Source of the DNA: Loxodes magnus
Lineage: Eukaryota; Ciliophora; Karyorelictea; Loxodida; Loxodidae
Assembly: GCA_946699065.1 (NCBI GenBank)
Contig: CAMPDV010000010.1
Location: 1,240,001-1,304,000 of the forward strand
Reading direction: 5' to 3'
Length of the DNA stretch: 64,000 nt
This document shows positions 49,517 to 62,870 of the stretch, piece by piece. Numbering within the stretch: the first letter of the stretch is position 1; each line of letters opens with the position of its first letter. A program made the position numbers and the translations under genes. A model generated the notes under the pieces. That model was not told the origin of the DNA. It made no database searches and was given only the letters and a program-made list of their open reading frames with translations.

Positions 49517-52500
49517 TTATTAATAGGGTATCAATCGAATTACAAATACATCATTATTTCTTTGAGAAAGTTGATTATTTTCTTATACATTCTATTGTCT
49601 ATTTCTTAAGTCAGCATTTTAATTTTAGCTTTAACTTTTGCAAGGACAAAGAAATCTAAGCATTCTAAGTAATACCTTAAAGCTCCAAATAAATTTTAAA
49701 GCAATGACTATCAATAAAATATATTAAAGATGGGATTTACTAGAATCACAGTCTTTTAGATTAGACAAATGAATTCCTATTTCAATGTACCATCATGTCC
49801 AGTAAATGAAAATTCACAATGCTATAACTGATGCAAATCCTACTAATTTTTTTCTTTTACGAGCATGAAAAATAAACTCTTGGGATAATTAAAAGATATC
49901 TAAAGCTATTGTGCAAATAATTAACCATCTCGTCGAATTTTTGCATGCTTTATTCCAAAAAATTACAAGAGTTACAATTACGCTTATTATCTTAGCGATT
50001 CAGTAAATATATTTCATTTTCTAAACTATATTTAGCTAAGTATTTTCTTCTTAATCCAAGTTCAAATCACCCAAAATTATTCTTCCCATATTCTCTTTAA
50101 GTTTTGCTCATTTTCTGCATAGTTTGGTACATAAATTATGGTTTTCATGATGATTTTAATGATTGGGCTACATTTGTATTTAATAATAAATTCCAATAAA
50201 ATAATTTCTAAAATAATTTAATAACTAATTAAAGTATTCTTTATCACTATTTTTAATTTAAAGTTATTAAATTCTTTTGCTTTATATTTAACTTAACTTC
50301 TAGAAGAGTTTAATCTTGATAAAGAAGACAGTTCTATAATAAAATTTTTTATTTGTCTTAAAAATTTCATTTTTTTAAGTAATTATTATATATCAATTGC
50401 CTAAATTTCACTAATTGTATTATTTCAAAATTTGTTTCTTTTTGTAGTCTCAAAAATAAATTGCTATGATATTGAAAGTTTTAATCTTTTGATTTTGCTT
50501 AAATAAATAATCCATAATCTTGATTTTATCCTTACTAAGCATGATTTTGCTCTTTTAATTAATTTTTAAGAATTAAAATAATTTTTTGCTTCATATAGCA
50601 TTCTTATATACTCCTTATTAATCTAATAAAAACTTAAAATTATTTAGTTCAACTTTAATTGAAAGAATTGATATGCTTCTATTAACTTGGTTAACTTAAT
50701 ATTTGGAAGTTTTCTATTTAGCACTTCTTATATTGATTCTCTAAATTACTTATTTTAAGTATAATCATAGTAAAATCGAACATTTTTTCTCATTACTAAG
50801 CTAATATTTTTTATATATAAAAAGATTGTTCACTCAATCTTCCTGAAACAATTAGATTGTACATTTTAATGATTGCTGTTGATTTCTTATATGAATTTTA
50901 CATTCATAGAGATTCTATTTAAATTAATAGTTAAGGAATATAATCAAACTAATATTTAGATTGTATCTGAGAACTATGCTTTAGTAATATAAATAAGCTT
51001 TTTATTTTATATTAATATAAAATCTATCTAAACTATTTTCAGGCTAGTTTATTTTATAATTGCTTTTGTTTATCTTTCAGGTAGCCCATATCTTATGTAT
51101 GTCTTTTAATATATCTATTCATTTTAAATAAGTGATAACTCAACTTCTAATCTAATTAAGAATGAGATAGTTTTATGAACTTTTAAACTACTTAAAGCCA
51201 ATTTGTGGTTCTTGTGGTTATTAAGATAATAACTAGTGCTTGTTTTCTTTAAAAAATTTTAAAATTATGTTTATTAGTTGGTTGTAAATTTTATTTTAGC
51301 TAGTTAATTTTTAATATCAGCATTATCTTTATGATTCTCATCCAGAACTAACTTTTAATAGGAAAAAAATATGAATAATTTATATCTTAATTTCTTGCTT
51401 TACTTGCTCAAAGAAATCTATCATATTTCTATTTAGCCTTCAATTTAGTTTAACTATTAATTTATTAATTTTAAATGCAATAATTCTATAATTATTAAAT
51501 ATCACCTAAGAGTTTTGATTTTGCTTACTTGTTCAGGTAAAATATTAAACTAAAGAAACAACAAAATTCTACTTGAAAAATTAATTTTTTCTGCTTTTTT
51601 ATGTTTTAACTTGATCTTTATATTTTAAGTATCATGAAAGATAAAATGAAATTAAGTTGCTCATAAATGCTTAATAGCTATAAATTATATTTAAAGGCAA
51701 TTAATTTTAAAGCTTAGATTTATAAAGAAAACGCAATAGTTAATCAAAGGAACATTCTAGCTTAGCTATGAGAAATTTCCCTTATTTATAGAATGTATGC
51801 CTATAAAGTAATCTCTCTTGCTATTCAAAGCAGCAACAAGACAATTTTAAAAATTTTAACCTATTCAGTAGAAAATTAAATCTAGTCATTTTAAATGAAC
51901 CTTATGAGTTGCTTTTTAATAAGAGACTAGCATTGTGGTTTAAAGTTTCATTGCTTGCTCAATATCTATCCAAATTTAGTATTACACTCTTATGTTAGCT
52001 TTCATAGCAAAGCTTTAGCGATTTTTAATCATAAGATTTAGATATGATAATAGGTTTTGAAAATTCGCAGATTTTAACATCTAGAAATTACAAATACCTT
52101 AGTGAATATTAAAACAGATAAAATGGATTGTAGATTTAATCATTAAAGCCATATAAGTTCAACCAATAGAAGAAAGATTTAAATGATCCACTAATAAAAA
52201 ATAAATTTGATGAAAAATTTTATTGCCTTTTTAAGAAAATTAACATTAAATTTAAGATTGAGCAAATTATTATTTTTAAATATGATTACCTCTAAATGAA
52301 ACATTAATTAGAAAATCCTAAATGCGAAAAAAATGCTCAATATTTCATCTAAACCAGGTTTGTTAGGAGTAGATGAATTTGGATTGCATTTATGAAATCT
52401 CTCTTTATGCTTTTTCTATTTTTTAGATAGTTGAAAAGTTAAAAAAATTTCTTGCACTTGTAATCTTTTACTGCTAGATATCATTTTAGAAGTTTTTAAT

Positions 52501-53016
52501 TCAGATTCTTGCTACTTTGGTATTTTCTTTAGTTATTTTTATATTTAATATAAAAAAATACAAGGTTAAAGCACTACTTTATCGTATCATAATCATTTAA
52601 TTCTAAACATATAAAAACTAAAATAAATAAAATATCAATTCCCTAATTCTCAGAAAAAGGTATAAGGAAACTTGAAAGAATTGAAAACAGAAAGAAAATA
52701 AATAAATTAGAAATAAGAATGAAGTGATTATGATATAGCAAAAACATATAATGTCATTGGAAATAATATATCATCAAGTTCAAACTCATATATTTAATAT
52801 ATATCTTTTATAAATGTTTGCTAGAAACCATAAAAGAATTAAAAAGCTATTATTAAATTATAAATATATAATATAGTTATTAATATTTTTTCTTTATTAG
52901 ATTAAGTTACTTTAAACTTTAATATTAGCAAGTATAACTCAACTAAATTTTTGTATATATTATATTTAATAAATTTTAAACATTAATTGTAAAAATTGGT
53001 TAATATAGTTAATTAC
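49517..53016. other. Intergenic with duplicated, decayed flank of the RING gene
   Basis: 3.5 kb. The first about 650 bases (to about 50170) resemble 53383-54030 but with many substitutions and small indels, in contrast to the well conserved RING reading frame; this is the shared upstream flank of the duplication. From about 50200 to 53000 the sequence is extremely T/A-rich, and no gene, RNA or repeat was recognised. Confidence 0.5.
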
Positions 53017-53382
53017 TCAGTACTGTCCTAGTATTATGTGAAGATCTCTATCTATTTACTAATTTTAATCCTCTCTTACCATTTCTTCACTCTATGCATC
53101 TTCTTATCCTAACTTCTTTAAACACATCGGACACTTTGGAGTTATTTTTATTCATTCTATTATACACTCATAATGAAATCTGTGTCTTTGATCACATTCT
53201 AAAAATGACACTTTTTATGCAACGCTAAAATTATCCGTACAAATGGGACATGTAGTAGGATGTTCAAGTTATATGGATGTTTGCATGATTTCTTCAGTTC
53301 ATATTTTAGTTGATCTTTCTACAGAGTTTTTAGCAGTTTATTTTTATCTGGAACTGAATTAAGAATCTCTATAAGTCTGCAT
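53017..53382 (-). CDS. RING-H2 finger protein, copy 2
   Basis: 121 residues, Met 53382..53380, TGA stop 53019..53017. Same layout as the gene at 49151: CPICTDNF, FLECDQRHRFHYECIIEW (Trp coded TGA), KCPMCLKKLGQ, ending LGQY. All eight zinc ligands are retained. Relative to copy 1 it has DEL-to-EEI, an A-to-T, CTIC-to-CPIC, N-to-S and changes in the acidic tail (EEESQLQEREL versus EDQNQQIDRDL), a pattern of tolerated change outside the zinc site. Confidence 0.85.
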
Positions 53383-56300
53383 ACTTATGTAAGGTATAAT
53401 TCGAATTAATACTAAATCATTTCTTCTTTGGGGGATTTAGTTATTTTCTTCTGTATTCTATTGATTGATTCTTAAATCAACAATTTAATTTTAATTTTTG
53501 CAAGAGCAAAGAAACTTAAAAATTCTAAGTTATATCTAAAAGAGCCATATATACTTTCAAATAATAAGTACCATCAAATAACAGTAAAGAGGAGATTCAA
53601 TAGGATGACAGTCTTTTAAATTAAATGTTCTAAATCCTAAAATAATATATCATTACATCCAGCAATAAAAATAAAAAAAAATTGAAGTTGATGTAAATCA
53701 TATTAATTTTTTTCTTTGAAAAATAAACTACTACAAGAGAAAGCTGATATCTTAGTTTATTATGTTAATTATTCACCATCTTATTATACTTTCACATGTT
53801 TTATTCCAAAATATTCCAAGAATTACAGCCTTAATAATTATAATTGCAACTACAACTGCGTAATTTATTTTCTGCCTTCTATTTAAATAGATATTTTGTT
53901 CTTAATCCAAGTGCTAATCACCTAATATTATTCTACTTATTTTTTCTTAAATTCTTAATCATTTTCTCATAAGATTGCAACATCGATTACGGCTTTCATG
54001 CGAACTTTAATGATTGAACTACATTTATTTTATTATCTTTTAATAAATTATTATTTCAGAATTTACTAACCTAACTTAAACTAATATTTATAACTTAAAT
54101 CTAATTTAAAAATATATATATAATATAAATTTTGGTTAAAGATCATAGATTTATACTATATCATAATAAGTAAAACTTTCATTTAGATTACGAAATTTAA
54201 AGAATTAAGAACCTAAATGAATAACCTGGATTTTAATGGATAAAGCTTAAAATGATTACTAATTATTAAATTAACATTTAGAAAACTAATTTCTTTCATT
54301 TTTAGTTAGAAGCAACTCTGATAATTTATTTTTATATTCAAATCTCATTTTTTTAAACTTTCCAATAAAAAAATCAAAGTGTCTGCTTTATATCAATTTT
54401 AATGAATTTGATTCTTTTTTCCGTTTTTAAGTATTAAGGAACTTTATTTTAAAATAAGTTTTTTTCCTATTATCGTGATTTATATAAATTCTTTTTTAAA
54501 TCATTTTCATAGTTTTAATTTATATTTAAAGTTGATAATTCTAAGAATTTCAAAGAAAAAAAGTTAAATAACTATGTAGATTACTTTAAAATTATTTTCA
54601 AGAATTTGGGATGTATCTATGACTTTCTCATTTAATTTGGTATATTATTTATACTATTTATCATTTTTCTTATTTTTTTGTGTTATAAGTTAAACATTTA
54701 ATTTGCTTTTTTTAAATACTTAATAGAATTTTTCTCCTTTAGTTTTATCATCCTTCCTTGATTCCCTAATTTTAAATTTAACATCCTAGGATACTTTTTA
54801 CTTAATGTAATTTATCAAATCTTTGTTTTATTAAAGTTAAAGTAATTTACTTAAAAAATTATTTTTTCTTAATTTTGCTTATTTTAAATAATTTACTCTT
54901 TTTAAATCAAGTTTTGTAAGGATAGCATTAAATCTCCCTTTTAATTTTAACTAAAAATTATATCCATAGAACTTTTGATTGCCTTAAATTTTGGAAGATT
55001 AATGAATTATTTAACTTTTATATAGATCTTATATTTCACTATTCATATATTCATGCTATTCACTTAAAATTTTACTTTATTTGCATTTTTCAAATCTGAT
55101 TTTCATTGTGTTCTTAAGCAAAATTTTTATTATTTTTATTGAAAGAGTATATGCTAAGTAAAAATATCATTGTAAGTTACCTTGAAGAAATATATATTTT
55201 ATATAGCAATAAATAAGCCTACTTTATGCTACCATCATTAGAATTATCCTCGTTATTTTCCATCATTTTCATCAAAAATTTATTGGTATCCTTTACTTTA
55301 CTAAATTTATTTTTAGTTTAAATGAAAAGAAAGAAAAAATTTAGAGAACAATTTTTAGCAAAAATGTGTTGAAAAGTTAACAAAGAAAGACTATTATATT
55401 ACCAAGAATGGAAAAAAGTAAAACAGCAGAGTTTTTTTCATCTTATCAAGTATCAGTAACAAGGAACTTAAAATATTTCTTCGATAAACGAAATGAAAAT
55501 AAATTTTTAAATGAGTTAAGCAATAAATATAATAGTTCCTGGCAAGCAGGATGATAAAATTTACAATCTTTTATAAAATGGGGAAGCTCGTTCATATTGA
55601 AAATATTGATTTTAACATTGCATTTCGATATCACTTTGTCCAGAATAAAAATATACACAACTACATTATTAATTCTAATCTTATTTTATTGAGAAAATTA
55701 CAATTATTAAAAAGTAACTTAGGCTGATACGTAATCACTTAAGAGAACTATCTTCAATTTATTTTATTTTCTTACCTTCTAAACCTTTTGAAGCAACACT
55801 TTATAAGATGTAAGGAAGAATTTCTATAATATAATCATTTTGCTCTATTTCTATTTTTTCTATGGAAGAAAATTTATTTTCGAGTTTTTCCATTCTTTTA
55901 TTTATCTAATTACTAATCTCTATGCTAGTTATTATATTTAAAGTAACTTCTTTCCTCTTAAATTTTAAACTTTATTAAACTTTTTAATAGCTCTTTTAAA
56001 TTAAAAGCAAGAATCTATATTTCTTATATAGATAAATTCAAATTTTTTATTACTTAGTTTTTGTAATATCTTTGTATAGTGATTTTTTCATTAATTCCAA
56101 ATCAATAAAATAATCTACTTTTATCTTATACTATAAATACCTTCTATTTTACTAATGCTTTCATATCCAAAATAATTTGTCTGATTATGCCTCTAACTTT
56201 GATCTTTCTGTTTGGATCTTAGATTTTGAAAGGAAATTGTCAGGAAGATTATCTTGTCTTGATCGGGTTTGAAATCTATGGTTAGGAAGTATGCATTCAT

Positions 56301-56686
56301 ATCTCGTGATGGTCTCTGACTTAAGAAATTATTCGTCAGAATATTCAGTAAAGTCCATAAGAGTTCGCTCAAAGAAAGCAGCAAATGAAAGCTTAATTAT
56401 CTTCAAAAATTCTAAATTAATAATTACTAAAGCTCATATTTAAATATTATATTTAGTCTTTTTATGAAAATATATATGAAATTAAATGTTTAAAAATCTT
56501 TGAATATTTTCAACCTCTTCCCAATAAATTTCAAATTGCTCTAAAGATTAAAATTAAAAATTTAATTATATTTAGCAACTATACCATGCTTGCTCCTAAG
56601 ATTTCCAATTTTTCTATCAGTCCTATTTCTCTTATAAATTTCAACTTGTACATTCATATATAGTTTCTATCTAAATCTCCTTAGTT
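53383..56686. other. Intergenic
   Basis: 3.3 kb, mostly very AT-rich. The left 650 bases are the diverged flank shared with 49517-50170. Around 55440-55680 both strands are open for about 70 codons, but neither product looks like a known protein. 56190-56400 is visibly less AT-rich than its surroundings and could hold a short gene or a non-coding RNA. I cannot assign either. Confidence 0.4.
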
Positions 56687-57363
56687 TCATTTGTTTTTAT
56701 AAAGTTTTATCATATTATTTCCTTTTATTTCTTTCTAAATTATTATTTAAAGTTTAAGAATTTAGAACATCTTCTATACAGATATGCTCTCTAATTAAAA
56801 TAAAAGCATCCCTTCACTATTCACATTTATTTACACATTTTGATATTCACTAGTTTTTATTTTTGTTATAATTATTCTTATTTATATATTTTTTTATTAT
56901 TTTTCCACTTCTATCTACTCCTATTGTAATTTTTTAAAAATGACTGTTTTGATCTTGCGATTAGTTAATGAGGTGTTTGTTCTCTTTCCTTAAACATGAG
57001 TTTCGATTCTATTTTTTCTTTTTTGGAGTTTTTCCATTAGCTTCTTATTATCTTTCTTCGTCTTCTTGATTTCTTTCTGAAGATTCAGCATCACTTTAAT
57101 CAAATGATCAAAACTTATATGTTGCTTAGTGGTGAAATAAAAACTTCTAAGCTTAGGATATTTTTTATCCATTTCTTAGGCTTCTTTTAGAGGTAGCAAT
57201 CTCTATTTAATGGAGAACTTTCTTGTCCAGGATATTCTAGTTTGTCGTAAATCCTATTTTTCAGTGAAAGAAAATCTTGTTTATTCCTGCCATCTTTTCC
57301 ATAATAATTTATTTTATCTTCTTTTTATTATGAGATTTACTTTAATTTCCTCTATTCAATCAT
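56687..57363 (-). pseudogene. Member of unknown Lys-rich gene family, frame-broken
   Basis: From Met 57363..57361 a frame reads MIEQRKLKQISQQKEDKINY...LEYPGQESSPLNRD. Near 57195 coding passes to a second frame, reading LPLKEAQEMDKKYPKLRSF, TTKQHISFDHLIKVMLNLQK and EIKKTKKDNKKLMEKL. It runs on through TAA/TAG Gln codons (VNSEGMLLFQLESISVQKMF) to a TGA at 56689..56687. The block KQxISxxxLIKVxLxLQKxIKKxKxD recurs in the gene at 63035, so it is a real family. The frame change has no obvious GT-AG intron, hence the pseudogene call; a tiny intron or assembly indel is possible. Function unknown. Confidence 0.55.
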
Positions 57364-57527
57364 TTTTTTTGCTATTATTCAATATTTTACTTGAATATTT
57401 TAGTATATTTCTTTTATTTTATTTTAAGTTCACTAAATTAATACTTCTATATTTAGCTAAAACTATATCATAAAAAGACCAAGTAACAAGTTAAATTTAT
57501 TTCTAAGCAATTTTATTATATATTAAA

Positions 57528-58600
57528 AAATGGTTAGCTTCAAGAAGGGCTTTAACATCATCTCTTCAATATAGGAGAGAAAACCTGAAGCACTTTCTTC
57601 TACCACGTCTAAACTTTAATTACTCCAACCTTCTTTATTACGAATGGAAACCAGACTTATAACCCAAGCTCTCAGACTACACGGAACCATTTTCGCTGAT
57701 CAACGAAACGCGAAATAATAATGCACTCAACGGAAAAAGGATATCAATATATCTATGATTGGATGCACTTCACTAAAAGGAGGATCATAAAATAAGAAAG
57801 GAATGAAGTGGTAAAAAAAGTCATAACCTAAGCTATAATTTAATAAAAGAATGAACAACTAATCTCAGCCAATGTCCCTGAAGAATAAATAGTAAGAGTC
57901 TAATAAATGACTATGATGATCTATCAGATATGGTGGTCGCAGTTTATTTTAACCACTATCTGGAAAATACTGATTAAGTAGAGAAAAAGGCCATAGACTA
58001 AGAAGTGATAAGTGCTTAGAAATAAAATATGAAGCGAGTATGGATAAGCAGTGACCAATTTAATCGTCAAATAAAATGGAATAGTGTATTTAATATTCAA
58101 CAATGAAGAAAGATATTAGCAATTCGCTCAATTCAGGGAATAACATTCAAAGGCGTTAGAATTCCTATCTAAGCAAGAAACTAATTAGAATACTTTGATA
58201 TTTATAACTACCCAGCTTACTTCATAATAAATGAATATTGAAACATGAAGGAAGTAATGGAAGTAATGAGACAATATGGAAAATCTAGATGAGAGGTATA
58301 GCATACATACCCAAACACTACAATGCTAGCAGGTAGCAGTGTAGTGTACTTAGATTTAAGGGATATAGACGAAGCAAAGAGGATACTAGAAGTAATAGAT
58401 CTGAGCGGAAACAAAATGAGAATAAGCACCCAGTAAATTTTAGCTGCTATTTATGCAAATTGAAAGAGCACACAGATCAACAATGCAGAAGGGTGGAAGC
58501 AGCAAAAAGGAAAAAACTACATACAAGAGATTAGAGATGCTTGAAGGAGAAGATAAATTAACAATAAACAAACCAAAATTAAAAGTAAATCAAGCAAATA
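57528..58600 (+). pseudogene. LINE ORF1 (gag-like) with CCHC zinc knuckle, frame-broken
   Basis: Coding character moves between frames. About 57530-57720 reads LLPRLNFNYSNLLYYEWKP. About 57720-57900 reads YDWMHFTKRRIIKQERNEVV. About 57905-58434 reads DLSDMVVAVYFNHYLEN...QFNRQIKWNSVFNIQQW...MKEVMEVMRQYGKS, with many Trp-TGA codons. Finally CYLCKLKEHTDQQC at 58450-58490 is a perfect C-x2-C-x4-H-x4-C nucleic-acid-binding knuckle. This is the usual composition of a LINE or retroelement gag-like protein that coats the RNA. At least three frame switches without clear introns indicate decay or sequence errors. Confidence 0.65.
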
Positions 58601-59350
58601 AGAGGATAATTGAAGAAGGAGAGTAAATAATTATAGAGGAAGCAAGGGAAGAAGAGAAGGAAATAAATGAGGAGAATAGAAAAATAATTAAAGAAATAAA
58701 CAATTAAATAATAAAATATCTTTATGCTAAATGAATAAATAAGAATTATTTTTCATCAAAATGAAATTGGACATATGTAAGGCAGAGGGATAGAGAAATG
58801 TTCATAGAATAAAATAAGCAAACAATTATATAATAAGATATAATATAAAACAAATCAGAGAAAAGGATAGGATAAGTGATGGTAAAAACGCTTAACTCTA
58901 ACAGAAGAAATAAGAAACAAGTAAAATAGCATAATGAAGTATGCTAGAAAAGCGTAAATTAAGAAAAATAACAAAAAGAACTAGAATAAGCTCAAGAAGA
59001 AAAATAATAAAATGCAAGATAAAAGTGGGAAGCAAGAAGCAAACTGAAACAAACTTTAATTAGAATTTACTATGCTAAGAAACCAAAAACAAAGATGAGC
59101 AATTACCCAAAAACAATTAATAGGTAAAGGCAAAAGAAGAAGAATAGAATAGATAAGAAGAAGGAAGAGATAGATAATAAGTGGAAAAATATAAAAAGGG
59201 GATATAACTAATAATGAAGAGAATATGGAAGCAGAGAATGATAGATAAGATGAAAGAAAGATGGAGAAGGAAAATGAATAAAAATAAGAAAATGATGGAG
59301 AGGAAGCAGAGGAGATGGGTGAAAAAGAAGAATAAGAATAAGTCATAAAA

Positions 59351-60118
59351 ATAGGGACAGCAAATGTTAGGGAAGTTATAAGTGTAAAAGAGGCACTAGC
59401 CAAACTCATGACTCAAAAAAGTACCCACATAATGGCAATATAAGAGATTTAGATTTAGATTGAAGAATAGAAAGATATATGCAATATAGCAGGATGTAAA
59501 AACTTTATAAATGTGGGATCTAAATAAGGGAAAGGAGTATCATTCTATATTAGAAACGACATATGTAAGGAGATCAGTGAAATATAGAATGAAGTCAACC
59601 AAATGACGCTTTTTGGAGGAGCGAGAGTGATGGTAATTGAAATAAGGAGAAAACTGGCAGTAATAAATATATATGCACCTGTGGCAAATGACAACTAATA
59701 ATATGAGCCATTCCATAACTTAGTGAACGAATTCAAACTATAATCAACAGAAAAAGGACTTAATGTAATGATCATAGGAGATTGAAATTCGCACCTAGAG
59801 TAATGACTACCAAAGAAAACAAACTCAGCTGGTAAGAGAATGCTACAGTTCATAGAACAGAATAATTTAATATGCCTTGATCCAATTGAAATAGGTACTT
59901 TCGTTCACTAAAACTATTAATATAAAATAGATTACTTTTTAATTGAAGAGATAATGGGATAAAAGGTGATAAAAATTGATTTTTATTACTCATACGTAAT
60001 AGGGGACCATAGACCTGGTATTATATAGATAAGATTGGTAAAAAAGTTAGAAAATCATAAAAAATAGAAAAATAAATTACCTACTAGTAAAGAAAAAAGA
60101 GGTCTTACAAAAATTTGA
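59351..60118 (+). CDS. LINE ORF2 endonuclease (EEP) domain
   Basis: A 255-codon unbroken frame, ending at TGA 60116, encodes an exonuclease-endonuclease-phosphatase fold that would nick target DNA for target-primed reverse transcription. Motifs in order: TANVREVIS (metal-binding Asn), IMAIQEIQ (catalytic Glu), GVSFYIRND, LAVINIYAP, MIIGDWNSHLEQW (catalytic Asp and Asn; both Trp coded TGA), IGTFVH...KIDYFLIEE and the final GDHRPG (catalytic Asp-His). All active-site residues are present. Downstream the linker to RT continues in another frame (VLQKFERFKQENIQEEEIES), so the TGA at 60116 may mark a frameshift rather than a natural end. The true start lies in the Lys/Glu-rich stretch upstream. Confidence 0.8.
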
Positions 60119-60639
60119 AAGATTTAAACAAGAAAATATCTAAGAAGAAGAAATTGAAAGCCTAAATGGTACGTAAACTTACAATAATGAAAGAAAAAAG
60201 ATATAAGAACGAGCTTAAATGATATGTGGAACAGTTAAAACATAAAACTTTAAGATATATAAATACTCAGAAGCAACAAAATAGGGCAATAAAATTTTCA
60301 GAAAATGTAGCAATCAATTAAAATAAAGGATAAAGAACAACGAAGAAATAAATAAAAATCAACAAAACGAGAAATATAGAGAATATCAAGAAGTAAAACA
60401 AGAATACATTTAATCAAGGAAAAAAGATAAAAAAATTAATTTAACCTATTTATGGACAATTTAAATAAAGGAAACCTGACAGAAATGTGGAAGAAACTAA
60501 AAAACCTGCTTAATTGAAAAATAATTAGTGAATACCCTTATCAAAAGAAGATGTAAAGACTTTCAAAAAAGAATGATAGCAATCATATGAAGATGGTGAT
60601 AATAAGATACCAACTAAATTCTTAAACAAGATACAAATA

Positions 60640-61690
60640 GTGGTAAACGAATATGAAATTTGAGAAATATTAATTAATTGGCGAAATGAAAGGCAGCAGG
60701 ACCTGATGAAATTTAAGTAGGGACAATTTTAGCTGGTGGGAAAAAATTAACAGAAGTAATTTGCAAAATGATAGCTAAGAAATTTAAGAGGAAGTAATAC
60801 CTTAAGAGATGAAACAACAATAAATAATATTAATATAAAAAAGGAGGATAGATGAACCCAATGAACTATAGACCAATCTCTTTATTGAATCATGCTTTAA
60901 AAATTGTAGACGCATGAATTTTCTAGCAATTGTAAGGATATCTTCATAATAATGAAAGCGAATACTAATATAGTTTCAAAAAAAAGGAAAATCATGCGCA
61001 CTATAAATTCAATCTAAGAAAGTATAGGAATAGTCAATGCGGAAAAAAAATTATTTTTAATATTTGTTGATATTAAGAATGCTTATGACTCAGTGCAAAG
61101 AAAGGATATATGATAAATCCTTAACGATCTAAAAGTACTGGAATAAATAATTAAACTACTAGCAAACTTCTACTGTGAAGAAGAAATTAAACTGAAAATC
61201 AATGATTAAATAGCAAAATAATTCGCGACAAATAAAGAACTAAAACAGGGAAGTATATCAACGCCAAGACTATTTAAATTGATAATACCAAGACTTCTCC
61301 CTAGTCTGGAAGATTAAAAGCTAGGAATCACGATAAACTATAAAAACGAAGAAGATAAACATAAGAAATATATGCAGGATGTTTTGGATACGCAGATGAC
61401 CTAGCTTTAATAAGCGAATGGGAATAATTAGAGGAAGTAATTGAAAATTTAACCTAATGGACAGTAAAATACAAATTGGAAATTGCAGATAAAACAAAAT
61501 GAAGGATATGAAAATCAGCAGTAAATAGTAACTGAGAAAATATTGTAAATATTATCGAGGTGGGAAATTTAAGGATCGAAAGAGTAACGACCTTTTAGTA
61601 CCTAGTCCATATAATAAAAGAGAACATCAATTTTGATAAGCACATGGAGAATAGACTAGAAGCAGCATAAAAAATGCAAACATGAATATT
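60640..61690 (+). pseudogene. LINE reverse transcriptase domain, frame-broken
   Basis: RT motifs appear in order but not in one frame: KAAGPDEIQ (60690, phase 0) and NYRPISLLN (about 60860); FVDIKNAYDSV with the first catalytic Asp (61063, phase 1); ELKQGSISTP; then FGYADDLALIS (61386, phase 0) with the catalytic Asp pair; and FQYLVHIIKENINFDKH (thumb, about 61590). At least two compensating frame changes lie between the motifs. The YADD box is intact. This copy probably cannot make a functional polymerase unless the breaks are assembly errors. Confidence 0.75.
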
Positions 61691-62244
61691 GGGAAAATAA
61701 CAATGAATAAGAGATTAGCACCATATAATGCAGGAATAATGATAAAAACCTTCATAAGCTCAGTTTTCAGTTATGGGACAGAATTGATCCCATATTGCGA
61801 ATAATTTGTAGGAAAATAAGTGATGGAACAACTAGAAACAATTTAGATAAGATTTTTACGAACAATCATAGATGCCCCTTTTTAAATGCGAAATGAGATG
61901 TTAGAACACGAATTGCAATTTATGAAATTTAAACATTATCTATGACAAAAAACGTTGAGATTAAGAGGCAAATTAATAGGAAACAAAGGAAGAACAGTAG
62001 ACGGATTATTGTTCGGCCTAAGTAAAGAAGAATTTTATATTTGAAGAATATTGCACAGCAATAAAATTAGAATTAAAAATTGAAGACAAAGAAATATTTA
62101 TAGATGATGGTAATAACAATTAAAAAGGAAAGAAAAGCATTAATCGTGCAATATGAGAAAATAGAGTATACGTAGAAGATAGAGAAAGAATGGAGTTAAA
62201 TTACAATATAGAAAAACATAATTTGATGAATATGTAGTAGCACC

Positions 62245-62345
62245 ACACCTAGTTATGACAAGTCAATGCCCTTTCTGTAACAATGCAAGAGAAAATGAAA
62301 GGCATATCATAGAAAACTATTCAGAATACAAAGAAGGAAGATAAA
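62245..62345 (+). other. LINE C-terminal Cys/His motif
   Basis: Encodes CPFCNNARENERHIIENY, the usual C-x2-C-x7-H-x4-C motif at the C-terminus of LINE ORF2 with the last Cys replaced by Tyr (one-base change). It is in a different phase from the RT YADD box, so at least one more frame break lies between. Confidence 0.6.
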
Positions 62346-62828
62346 AATGTATCTGAAATCTTAGAGCAATAGGAGTAGAGAGATAAAGAATGGAGCTATT
62401 TGATATAATATGGGGTACGGCCAAATTTGAGAAATTCATTAGAATCTAAGAAGAGTAAAAAAGAGCTAAAGCTGACTTGATAATAAAAGATTATATCAAA
62501 GATATATTATAAAAAAGGAAAGAGGATATATTGAAAAGAAAATTGAATGAAAAAAGAAATAGGAAAAGACTATAGAGCAGGAGAAGGATAATTTTTACGT
62601 GTATAAAAGCTTGATCAAGAAGAAAATAATTAAAAATGAAAATTAGTAAAATATGTAAGAAAGAATAAATTAAGCTTGCAAAAAAGATCTAAAAAGCGTA
62701 GATAGATAGAAGACAGAAGAACAGGAGATAATATAGAGGAAAATGAGGAAGATATGTAATTAATAAGAGAAGAATTTCTATTACCTAAAGGTTTACTTGA
62801 AGAAACGGACATATATTGAGATATGTAA

Positions 62829-62861
62829 AGAGCTGCGCATCAACGAGGTGCTACGCGCTCT
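62829..62861 (+). other. LINE 3' hairpin
   Basis: A GC-rich island in AT-rich DNA. AGAGC pairs with GCTCT, then after one bulged T, GCG pairs with CGC, enclosing a 16-base loop. It sits just before the TTTA tail, the expected place for the stem recognised by the element's own reverse transcriptase. Confidence 0.55.
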
Positions 62862-62870
62862 ATAATCAAA

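Noticed and set aside
50060-50085. tRNA-like T-arm (GTTCAAATC)
   Set aside because: No acceptor, D or anticodon stems fit around it; chance match in the decayed RING flank.
55446-55658. Minus-strand 70-codon frame, or the plus-strand alternative in the same place
   Set aside because: Both strands are open, neither shows a domain, a signal peptide or support from a paralogue; not enough to call a gene.
59056-59409. Minus-strand Ser/Leu/Phe-rich frame that looks like a membrane protein
   Set aside because: Antisense of the Lys/Glu-rich linker of the LINE; the purine-rich plus strand automatically gives Ser/Phe/Leu on the other strand.
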